DNA from: Endotrypanum monterogeii
Lineage: Eukaryota > Euglenozoa > Kinetoplastea > Trypanosomatida > Trypanosomatidae
DNA length: 64,000 nt
NCBI GenBank assembly: GCA_000333855.2
Contig: CM007346.1
Span: 368,088-432,087, forward strand
Direction: 5' to 3'
In this document: positions 1 to 8,124 of the stretch, piece by piece
Position numbering within the stretch: the first letter of the stretch is position 1
Layout of the letters: every line of letters starts with the position of its first letter
Notes under the pieces: generated by a model
Database searches by the model: none
Told to the model about the DNA's origin: nothing
Seen by the model: only the letters and a program-made list of their open reading frames with translations
Translations under genes and position numbers: made by a program

Positions 1-2
1 TG

Positions 3-197
3 GAGTGGGAGGCGTCCTCCGTGTGGGGGCGGCACGAGGCCACGGGGAGGCGTTGCGTATCCCTGCTCTGCGGTGAGGTTCAGGCACACCCCCCACTCCC
101 CCCCCCCCTGCTACGCCCTTTCGCAGCGGCGTCACCGCACCTGGGGATAGGATCAGGCGCTTTCCGTTGGACTGTATTCGGCACCCTGCGCCGGTAG
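3..197 (+). CDS. possible C-terminal end of an upstream gene (partial)
   Basis: Frame 3 is open from the window edge to a TAG at 195-197, giving 64 codons. Most third positions are G or C, like the firm genes here, and the peptide is mixed in composition with three Trp. The other two frames close earlier. No domain is recognisable and the 5' part lies outside the window. It could equally be a chance open frame in a GC-rich untranslated region. Sequence to the left of the window would settle it. Confidence 0.25.
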   Translation, partial: EWEASSVWGRHEATGRRCVSLLCGEVQAHPPLPPPLLRPFAAASPHLGIGSGAFRWTVFGTLRR

Positions 198-1689
198 CGT
201 TGATATCGGCAGCCAAGCATCAGATGGCGCTGCGTCTGCGCGGATGTCTGCGTCGCCGAGGTGGTAGGACGGAGTGGTGGCGTAGCTCGAGCATATCCCA
301 CCCAGTCCTCGTCGACTATTAGTGAGCAGAGCTCGCGTCGCGTTGGGTGTGGTGTGTGACTGCATAGCAGGTGTGCGTAGAGGGGTGTTGGGGCAGAGGC
401 GGCAGTGCCGCAAGGCGTGCTTGTGTGTGTTCTGCTTTACATCACGCGCGTGTGACAGGCGGTGCGCGGTGGGTGTTAGCGCGCAGTGAGGTCATATGCC
501 GAGGTGCATAGTGGGCGTGAGGACGGAGGGGTGAAGGTGGTAAGGAAACATTCGTTTATATACTAGTGTCAGTCGCACTGTGCACAATGCTGAGAGTTTT
601 CGTCGGCCAGAAAAGAAACCCCTGCGACTTGTAAGGACATTGCTTGCCTCTCTTTTCCGAGCTTACTGTGCTCTTCCCTGATGCCTGCACATCCCATATA
701 TACAGTAGGGTGCGCGAAACAAGAACACAAACCGTAGGACCTTATAGTCAACCTTTTTTTTTTTGTGTGCCCGTGTTCCTTTCTCTGTTTCTCCTCAACC
801 CCTGCTGCCATGTTTTTGTTTTATGGGCCAGTGATTTCCGCTCAGGTTTGCCCTGTTTTATTTACCGTTCCTTTTTTTTGTTTCTCCTTTAATATGTTCC
901 TCCGTCTGGAATTTGTAAAGGAGTCAAAAGTAAAACCGTTTTTCCTTCCCACAAGCCAGAGAGAGAGAGAGAGCGGATGGGGGCAGCGGCGGTGCCGAAT
1001 GTTTTCATATCTTTTTTTTTTCCCGCATCTCTCTCTCTCTCCCCACATACTCACAAAAAACACACACATGTTTTCTTACACTCGTTCTACAACTCTTCCC
1101 TTTTTTCAAACCTCTTTCTTCCTTAACGAAAGTCATCGTTTTTCTGAGGAGGAGGGGATGTCGCTCCAACGTGTGTTTAGGGGAAGTGATGGTAGGGAGT
1201 TGGCACGGCATTCCGGACCTATATATTTGGTCCCTGTATCCTTGTCGACACATATTTGTGATGGTGTGTGCTTCTGTGAGGTTTTGCCTTCTCTCCTCCT
1301 TTTAAAAGTTCTGACTGTCTTTTTTTTTTAAACACATATTTAACTCATGCTTCTCCACCCTTCCTATACTGTTTCGTGATGAATGCGCAAGGTGCACTTC
1401 ATACCATTCGCCGCTCGTGTTTTTGTTTTCTTCTCCGAGTGAGCAGGAGTCGGCAAACGACCACGAGGGTCAGGAGATGTATGTCCATAGTCCCTCTTCC
1501 CCAAGAGTGCACACCTTTCTTTGTTTCATCTCTGCTTTCGGCGCGCTGAGTAATGTACATTTTATTTTCCTAATTTTTATTCGTCCGTGCAAACGCTTCT
1601 CTGAGCTTATGCACAGACTGTGGGCTTTACTTGGGTTTTCATTTATTTAACCTTCCATATATATATACATATATATATTATATAGAATT
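198..1689. other. non-coding intergenic region
   Basis: No ORF with coding-like composition is seen. The region holds many poly-T and pyrimidine runs (for example near 749-760, 871-880, 1010-1040 and 1320-1330), a GA run at 959-972, and AT-rich sequence near 1656-1685. The open frames here are rich in Phe, Cys and Ser because they translate pyrimidine tracts. The best reading is the 3' untranslated region of the upstream gene plus intergenic DNA. Confidence 0.6.
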
Positions 1690-1722
1690 CCTTCTCCCCT
1701 CCACCCTTTTTTTTTCCTCAAG
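1690..1722 (+). promoter_or_regulatory. candidate trans-splice acceptor (pyrimidine tract plus AG)
   Basis: An almost pure pyrimidine tract at 1690-1719 includes a nine-base T run and is followed directly by AG at 1721-1722. In trypanosomatids this arrangement marks spliced-leader addition. The first ATG downstream is at 1745, only 22 bases on, so a transcript starting here would begin with the small ORF at 1745-2026. Confidence 0.4.
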
Positions 1723-1744
1723 GAGAAACACCATATAAACAGAA

Positions 1745-2026
1745 ATGGCTGAAGCCACATGCAACAACATGTTACAAATCATAACGTTTTTTCCAAGGAT
1801 GTCGCAGTACTGGCGAGCTGGGGGACCACGCCAACGTCTACCAAGGACACTGTCTGTATCTTATGTGATGTCATTGCATCGATCCCTCTCGAAAGGGGTA
1901 GCGCCCCCAAAAGGAAAGAAAGGGAAGCACACATTTGTTCACAAGCAGATATGCGCTTGTGAACGTGGGCAGCTTACTGCGTTGCTTGGAGAGGCAGATA
2001 TCGTGATGCTGGCGAACACTACGTGA
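1745..2026 (+). CDS. candidate small protein of 93 residues, unknown
   Basis: The ORF starts with ATG-GCT 22 bases after a strong pyrimidine-tract/AG signal, which is the reason to list it. The predicted protein is basic in its middle (Lys/Gly-rich around residues 57-64) and contains a Cys-x-Cys near residues 71-73. It has no signal peptide or membrane segment and I recognise no family. Its codon usage is less GC-biased at third positions than the firm genes, and it contains a perfect inverted repeat. It could be a short gene, an upstream ORF in the leader of the next gene, or chance. Conservation in related genomes or ribosome footprints would decide. Confidence 0.28.
   Translation: MAEATCNNMLQIITFFPRMSQYWRAGGPRQRLPRTLSVSYVMSLHRSLSKGVAPPKGKKGKHTFVHKQICACERGQLTALLGEADIVMLANTT
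1937..1964 (+). other. perfect 10-bp hairpin
   Basis: GTTCACAAGC at 1937-1946 is exactly reverse-complementary to GCTTGTGAAC at 1955-1964, with an 8-base loop. It lies inside the candidate small ORF, about 280 bases upstream of the next firm gene. The stem is visible directly; whether it acts in RNA is unknown. Confidence 0.6.
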
Positions 2027-2245
2027 ACTTGACCACCTCCGTTCTTATCCCCCCCCCCCACCAACTTACACACCTTCTACCTCCATTTCACTGCCTGTGA
2101 ATCTCGCACTCCTTCTTCCCCCTTTTCACATGTCTCGGACCTCATCACGGCTTCTGATAAGCATGTTTCAGTAGGACACCGGAGGTATCCCAGACGTAAA
2201 TCTCACGACGACGAAGAGAAGCACATAGTGAGGCCTCAGCAGAAA

Positions 2246-3889
2246 ATGGGTCCTATCACGATGTTGCGCACATCCGTGCGCCCAGCACCTGTGTGCGTGG
2301 CGCGGGCTTACTTGACACCCTTGTCGACTACCCAAGTGTCCACACTACTCCGTAGAACGTCGGCCACATCTCTTTCGTCGTCGCCCAGTGCTGTGGCTTC
2401 GGGAGCTTGGGTCGTGTCTCCGGTACACGTGGCACCACAACGATGGCAGTCCTCTACCGCCACTAACTTGTATGCTGGACCTACTCCAGCATCACGCGAA
2501 TCCACCATGATGGATCAATCGCACCAGGCCTCACAGGAGGGAAGCATCGCCATCACGTACAGCCCAGGTTCCGGAGCGTCCGGCAAGGGACTGACGCTGC
2601 CGACGACCGCGCTCACTGGGCATTGCGACGTCATCTCCGAGACACTGTCCAAGGCGGATGAGTTGCTGCAGCAGAAGAAGGCCCAAGAGGCGCTTGGAGC
2701 GGGGGCGGACATCCTAACAGCGGAGGGCATCGATGAGATGATTGAAGAGCTGAAGGAAATTACAACGAGTGAGGTGGAGGTTTTGGTGGGGCAAATACGG
2801 TCGCCGGCGGTGGTGCAGCGGGCTGGCATGCACGAACTGCGTCGTACTCTGTACTACGCCACCTCACTGAAATCGCGTGACTGGATCGAGACTGCTCCGT
2901 ATACGTCTTTGATGCGCGTTTTGATTGTGGAGTTTCTCCGCCGTGACAGTGAGGGCGTCTTAGCGCCTGATGACGTGTTATACGTCACTACACACATGAT
3001 TACCGCCAATTTCTACAATCGGCATTTGTGGAATCGAATGGAGAAGTCGCTGCTGATGCTGAGGAACTACGAGACGATCGACATGGCAACCATAAAGGCG
3101 TTGTCAACGAAGCTGTTCAAGACGCGTCGCGGCTGCGCAAAGGAAACTCTGGATGTGCGTCGAAAAATCCTCAGTGCCATGACACGCCGCGTTGCCGTTC
3201 TCGCGAATGACTTCGACTTACCATCACTGCTTGGGATTTTGCAGTGCTACACGACGCATGACATGTCACCACCACCGATCCAGTCACTGGCCGTGAGGGC
3301 GACGAATCACGTGAGCGAGTTCACACCGCAGGAATGTGCGACACTTTCACAGGTGCTTCGGAAATTTCATCTTCTTCGTTTGGAGGTGTGCGAGCGACTA
3401 GTTGAACGCATCTGCACCGCTGATGAGCTCAATCAACACATGATTCACTCCGCGCTGATATCGATTCGTACGTGTTATAATCGCGTCAGCGATTCGGGTC
3501 GCAATGCGCTGCAAGCAGAGCCTACTCGGCAGAAGCTGCGAGCCATGGGCGAGCAGGTGGGTTGCCGCTTGCAAGAAGCTACGTTCCCAACGATGCACGT
3601 CATATTGAACATACTTGACATTGTCGTTAACCTGCGCATCTACGTCCCCAAAAAAGCGCTGCAGAGTATTTTTAACCAAGCACTTGGCATGGTGAAAGTT
3701 GTAGTGGAGCAGGAGGATGAACTAATCGACCCGGCTACTGGAAAGCGTGTTCGCCCCATCACTATGGAACAAGGCCGTCAGCTGCATGCGCTACTCCTGC
3801 ACTACGGATCTGATCTGTGCTCAGATTTGCAGGTGCTGCTGAAGCAGTGCTTCAAGGACGGTCTTTTACCCGATGAGGCTTCGGTTTGA
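2246..3889 (+). CDS. probable mitochondrial protein, function not recognised (547 aa)
   Basis: The N-terminus (about residues 1-45) is rich in Arg, Ser, Thr and Ala with almost no acidic residues, as in mitochondrial presequences. A low-complexity linker follows. From about residue 120 the protein is rich in helix-forming Leu, Glu and Arg, suggesting a helical-repeat fold, with no catalytic motif visible. The frame stays open upstream to 2228, but the first ATG is 2246; a second in-frame ATG at 2261 is also possible. A pyrimidine tract near 2105-2130 and nearby AGs could supply the splice acceptor. One candidate identity is the RNA-editing complex subunit MRB800. In T. brucei its gene number (Tb927.7.800, from memory) places it near HSP70.4 (Tb927.7.710), matching the gene order here. 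That is inference only. Confidence 0.85.
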   Translation: MGPITMLRTSVRPAPVCVARAYLTPLSTTQVSTLLRRTSATSLSSSPSAVASGAWVVSPVHVAPQRWQSSTATNLYAGPTPASRESTMMDQSHQASQEGSIAITYSPGSGASGKGLTLPTTALTGHCDVISETLSKADELLQQKKAQEALGAGADILTAEGIDEMIEELKEITTSEVEVLVGQIRSPAVVQRAGMHELRRTLYYATSLKSRDWIETAPYTSLMRVLIVEFLRRDSEGVLAPDDVLYVTTHMITANFYNRHLWNRMEKSLLMLRNYETIDMATIKALSTKLFKTRRGCAKETLDVRRKILSAMTRRVAVLANDFDLPSLLGILQCYTTHDMSPPPIQSLAVRATNHVSEFTPQECATLSQVLRKFHLLRLEVCERLVERICTADELNQHMIHSALISIRTCYNRVSDSGRNALQAEPTRQKLRAMGEQVGCRLQEATFPTMHVILNILDIVVNLRIYVPKKALQSIFNQALGMVKVVVEQEDELIDPATGKRVRPITMEQGRQLHALLLHYGSDLCSDLQVLLKQCFKDGLLPDEASV

Positions 3890-4033
3890 TCCTTCCCATC
3901 CCCCCTCCCCCCCCCCCCAGAAGACCGACAGGCAAGAGCAGGGGAAGGGGAGGGGGAGAAATTCAAAGACCTCTTTTGTTTTTTTCTTCGGCTCTTGCCA
4001 CTTCCCCCTTTTTACCCTATGAAGTTTCGCCTG

Positions 4034-4069
<36 letters not shown>

Positions 4070-5051
4070 AGCGGAGGAGGGTGAGGTGGAAGCGGGTGGG
4101 GGGCGTGCAACAGAGAGGGACTCCGTCGTCTGCGTGTGCGCGCCTCTCGCAGCTCGGGAAGTAGTGGATTCGCGATTACCCATGAATTTATTTTTTTTGT
4201 ACACGCGCTTGGGTGTCTGTGTGTGTGTACTGGGTTTTGTTCCCCCTTCCTCCTCTTTCGCTCATCTCGTCTGGACAAGGTTTTTTTTTTTTTCGCTCCA
4301 TCTGAATGCTGAAGGCAATCCTCTAGGCACATGCTCAGGCGCGCAGCTACTGCTCTTGGCTACGGGCGGGGGCGGCGTCCCCCTCGAACGTCGTTGACGT
4401 CTTTGATAGGCACATGTTCTCTTCTCGAATCCCTGTGACTCGCATCTCTTTCCTTCAAATACTAAATGAGTTGGTCGACGGGGTTTGCCACGTTTCCAGT
4501 GTGATCATCGACCAGTGGGGAGTTTGGTTTTATGAGCGGCGCCGCTTCCTCAACGGTGGGTTGCTTGATGCATGGATAATGGTCTATAGGAGGAGAGTCA
4601 GTGCGTAATACTGCCACACGCCTCACAGCCGCCCTCGCTCCTCCGCGTGTTTCTCGTTTTCTTTTTATGCCTCTCCACCAAAAGACACACACACACACAC
4701 ACGCACACACACATCTCGCACTTTTTTTTTGCATCCTCTTTTCTCTTCAACACAACATGCGTACAGAGGCACAGGCGACGTCGAGCGGTGGTGCAATTGT
4801 CCCTCCCCTTCTTTAAAAATTATTATCATTGTTTTTGGTGTTTCAACCTCACCATAGCTTAGGCTGCTGATCTGCTGTGAATGTTTTTTCCCCGCACACG
4901 ACAGTAACGGCACTGGAGTCAAGGGAAGAGGGGAGGGAATCATCAGTTTCTCATACTGCACGCTCATTGCCCCAGGCAACTGCTGCGCAAAAAAAAAAGT
5001 GCGAGGAATGGATTGAGACACATCTAATAGTATTCAGTTCTGTCTTTTCCT
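3890..5051. other. non-coding intergenic region
   Basis: No convincing gene. The region holds C- and T-runs just after the stop codon, an (AT)n/(GT)n composite at 4034-4069, T-runs near 4188-4197 and 4281-4291, a (CA)n tract near 4685-4712, and a pyrimidine stretch at 4718-4755. Several of these could act in polyadenylation or trans-splicing. The last AG before the next ATG is at 5036-5037, followed by a short pyrimidine stretch. Confidence 0.6.
4034..4069. repeat. (AT)n followed by (GT)n microsatellite
   Basis: About 20 bases of alternating A and T run straight into about 16 bases of alternating G and T, in the 3' flank of the 547-residue protein gene. Confidence 0.9.
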
Positions 5052-7424
5052 ATGCTTGAGCAGCGGCAAGTCATTTCGTGGGCGGTTACGCTATGTCCTC
5101 GCCGCAGTAGGTACTGTTTGTGGTTTCCTTCCCCCAAGTTCTATTCGCTGTATCAACATCGTTCATCCCATACAGCGTCTTGCCGTCTGCATGCAAAAGC
5201 GTATTCCCACAGTCCTGTCTGTTGTGTCGTTCGCCTGGCGTCGACGGCACACTCGGGAATCACAGACGCACGGTCACCCTCCGCGCCATGGGAACGTCTT
5301 GTGCACCTCATCACAGACCAGCTTTCACCTGAGGAACAAACATTGGAACCCACCGCGGCGGACCCCTCCACATTGGCAGGTGTAAATGAGGTCAGCGTTG
5401 CTCTTCCCGCAATTCGTGAGCTGTGGCTGTCTGCCTACCACCCCATTTTTTGTATCAAAAGATGCAATAAGCACCGTGTTGTCGACCTCCCTGAGACGCA
5501 TGCGCAGCAGCACCATCACCATCGTCTGCTTCCAGAAGAAGCGGAATTCTTGCCACTGTTTGTGCAAACCCTTGGCCGGATTGCTGCTGCTCTTCAATCC
5601 ACGATTGAAGAGAAGACAAAGACGCTAGGGACGATGACGACTGTGGCCCTCGAGGACAGTACTTTCAGCCTTGAGGATGCGCACGTGTGGTTTGCGGAGC
5701 TGCAAGCGCTCTTGCTCTTCATCGGAAGGCATCACCTCCGCTTCCTGATTCCTGCTACCTTTGCGTCCAAATGGTTTGCACTAAATGCGTTACAGGCTAC
5801 CGAGAAGCGCATGATGAGTGGAGGTTCTCACCCCGGTGAAAGCGGCGGGGTGTGCAGCTCTGATGCAGAAGAGTTGCGAGTCCTGGAGTCATGTGACGAC
5901 TCGGTTGCGGAGAATAATGCAGATCATAAGCTCATGAACCACACTGGTGAACTCCCGGTAACGATCGATACCAAGCTGTCTGGTTCGGGTACGCTTCGCC
6001 GCTTGTTTTATCGTAAACAAGAGCGGATGCTCTGTATGGTACCGCCTCTACCACCCGACGAACTGCTGCGGGTTGTGGTGCTGATCGAGGCTGCACGTAC
6101 GATTCTGGACGTGGCGCGTCCTTCTCCTTTGGCCTCAGGTGTGTGTGCCGAGTTGTACCGCGTGCTTTTATCTCTGGTTTGTGTCAGTGAGCAACTCACA
6201 TCGGCAACTCTCGCGTCTCTCGCGACGTGTCTAGCACGTTGTGTCGATAGCTATGCAACTGCTCAGCAACTCTCCGCTGTTATCAGTCCATCGCAGGACC
6301 CCGCGGCGCTGCTGGGAGAAGCAGGTATCGGTGGTGACAAAGGGACGTCCAAAGAGCGCCGGGCAGAGATCGACTTGGCGGCGCTTCCCTCGTTTTTGCG
6401 ATGCGTCTCACTTGAAGTCACCAACTGTGGATCAGAGGGTTCGCTCCTTGTTTCGCCTTCCCCGATCGAGCGCCAGGAGGCAGCCCGGCTCGAACACCTT
6501 CGTGGCGGTCTGAGCGCTCAGCTGCGGCCTACTGTAGTTCTACAGCACTTTCGCGTTCTTGCAAACGAGATGCAGCACCGTCTTGCCAAGACACTCTATT
6601 ACGCAGAGGCGGAGCGCGGCGTTCGCGAGTGGCACAGGGAAGCAGATGATCGCACTAGAGGCGATTCTGCCGACTCGCTTCACACCGCTGGTGCCGCCCG
6701 CTTTGCGAAAGAGTCGAGGATAGAGATGGGTCTGTTGGGTCTTATGAGCCTTGCACAACGCAAAGCATGTTCGGCGACGGCCACGGGTGGGGCTGAGTGG
6801 ACAACAATGTCCCAGACTCGCAGGGGGCGGCGCACCGTGGCGCAAATAATTTCCTCAGCTGATGGGGGACAGGTGGGGGGAAGCGACCCCGCGGGTTGTG
6901 GCAACGCGGACGTTTGCCCTTCTCAGGTGTCACATACAAGTACATCGAGACGCCTTGCTGCGTCCAGTGGTGCTCATGAATGCATCGACGCCAATCACAT
7001 ACACGATGTCGCCCAAGCTCACAACAATTTTGTTTACTTCTCAGATCTTGCGGAAATCTGTAGCGCCATGGCAGCCATCGGTTTTCGTGGGGATCTAACT
7101 GCGGCCGAGGAGCCGATGTGGCGGTACGCCGTCGAGTTTGCGTGCTCAGAGATCCTCGCAGCGGCTAATGCGAAAGACGCAGTGGACACGGAAGGTCCTT
7201 GTGGTGATGGGGATGATGTTGCTCCTGCAGAAAGTCGAGAGAGGGTGATTCGCCAGGTTATGCAGGATGCACGCGACGTATGCTTTGCTGTCGACCGGGT
7301 GGGGTACTCCTGCGGTTACGACCTCATCATGGCGACGCTTGTGCGCTGTGGATTCTTGCGCGAAGCGATTCCGGCGCCGTCTGCCGGTCAGCGCTCCATG
7401 AGGAGTATCCCAACATCCGCCTAG
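5052..7424 (+). CDS. hypothetical protein with mitochondrial-type N-terminus (790 aa)
   Basis: The first about 70 residues are rich in Arg, His, Ser, Cys and aromatics and nearly free of acid, consistent with a mitochondrial presequence. The body alternates helical, Leu/Ala/Arg-rich blocks (about 85-170, 330-400, 480-540 and 660-790) with Ser/Gly/Asp-rich low-complexity linkers. No catalytic or nucleic-acid-binding motif is recognisable. The ATG at 5052 is the first in frame, and the next in-frame ATG lies too far inside the protein to be a likely start. The gene is about 1.2 kb downstream of another protein with a mitochondrial-type N-terminus, but trypanosomatid neighbours need not be related in function. 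The helical blocks would suit a kinetoplastid-specific RNA-processing or mitoribosome factor, which is a guess. Confidence 0.8.
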   Translation: MLEQRQVISWAVTLCPRRSRYCLWFPSPKFYSLYQHRSSHTASCRLHAKAYSHSPVCCVVRLASTAHSGITDARSPSAPWERLVHLITDQLSPEEQTLEPTAADPSTLAGVNEVSVALPAIRELWLSAYHPIFCIKRCNKHRVVDLPETHAQQHHHHRLLPEEAEFLPLFVQTLGRIAAALQSTIEEKTKTLGTMTTVALEDSTFSLEDAHVWFAELQALLLFIGRHHLRFLIPATFASKWFALNALQATEKRMMSGGSHPGESGGVCSSDAEELRVLESCDDSVAENNADHKLMNHTGELPVTIDTKLSGSGTLRRLFYRKQERMLCMVPPLPPDELLRVVVLIEAARTILDVARPSPLASGVCAELYRVLLSLVCVSEQLTSATLASLATCLARCVDSYATAQQLSAVISPSQDPAALLGEAGIGGDKGTSKERRAEIDLAALPSFLRCVSLEVTNCGSEGSLLVSPSPIERQEAARLEHLRGGLSAQLRPTVVLQHFRVLANEMQHRLAKTLYYAEAERGVREWHREADDRTRGDSADSLHTAGAARFAKESRIEMGLLGLMSLAQRKACSATATGGAEWTTMSQTRRGRRTVAQIISSADGGQVGGSDPAGCGNADVCPSQVSHTSTSRRLAASSGAHECIDANHIHDVAQAHNNFVYFSDLAEICSAMAAIGFRGDLTAAEEPMWRYAVEFACSEILAAANAKDAVDTEGPCGDGDDVAPAESRERVIRQVMQDARDVCFAVDRVGYSCGYDLIMATLVRCGFLREAIPAPSAGQRSMRSIPTSA

Positions 7425-7641
7425 GTTGAATCGAAGACCACGAGGGGAAAGGGATAGGTTGGTGCGTTTCGCGGCTCCGCTTCAATGGCTTCTGGCGGTC
7501 CCACGGCACCGCTTGCCCGATCGGACCCTGCGCACTCTCCTGTGTGACGCATGGGCGACCCTTCTGCAATCCTTTCACTTCTTCACTCCCTTTTCGCACG
7601 CATGTGTACTCACCTCTTATTCAATGCGGTCGTGTAAGATT

Positions 7642-7645
<4 letters not shown>

Positions 7646-7673
<28 letters not shown>
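7646..7673. repeat. (AT)n microsatellite
   Basis: About 28 bases of alternating A and T in the 3' flank of the 790-residue protein gene. Confidence 0.9.
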
Positions 7674-7957
7674 TTCTAAGCATTCACGTTCCTGGCACCA
7701 CGTCATGATGCGTGTCACTGTGCAAAGCAGTCATCAATTCTCCCCCCTCACTTACCGCCTCATGGGTGTTTCCTCAAGGGGTATCTCCCAGTCGCCGGCG
7801 TAGTGGTGCGCCACTACCCAGAATCTGGGTGCTCTGCTACATAAACGTTTTGCGTTATGAGCCCGTCCTTGGCACTTGCATGTGCTCCTCAGCATTGTCG
7901 CAGACCCTCTTCACTTTGTATCTCATGTGCCAACATGTCTGTGTCTGTGAATATGCG

Positions 7958-7994
<37 letters not shown>

Positions 7995-8015
7995 TGCTCA
8001 CCTCTCCTCCTGTAG
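7958..8015 (+). promoter_or_regulatory. trans-splice acceptor for the pseudouridine synthase gene
   Basis: A (CT)n tract at 7958-7994 continues as a pyrimidine-rich run to AG at 8014-8015. It is the strongest splice signal between the two genes. Use of this AG gives a 5' untranslated region of about 109 bases that includes the (AT)16 tract at 8031-8062. Confidence 0.65.
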
Positions 8016-8026
8016 GTCGGGCTTCA

Positions 8027-8030
<4 letters not shown>

Positions 8031-8062
<32 letters not shown>
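8031..8062. repeat. (AT)16 in a predicted 5' untranslated region
   Basis: Thirty-two bases of pure alternating A and T lie between the predicted splice acceptor at 8015 and the ATG at 8125, so they should be present in the mature mRNA. Confidence 0.85.
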
Positions 8063-8066
<4 letters not shown>

Positions 8067-8124
8067 CACCCTCGAGAGAAGACAGTACACAACTGCGCGC
8101 GGGTCGCTGCTCTCCAATCCTGTA

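Larger units (their letters stand above)
7425..8124. other. non-coding intergenic region with strong splice signal
   Basis: It contains two (AT)n tracts and a long (CT)n tract, listed separately. No plausible gene is present; the open frames translate repeats. Confidence 0.65.

Noticed and set aside
765..1331. 188-codon ORF near the window start
   Set aside because: It is Phe/Ser/Leu-rich from T-runs and has no ATG at its reported beginning. It looks like untranslated sequence.
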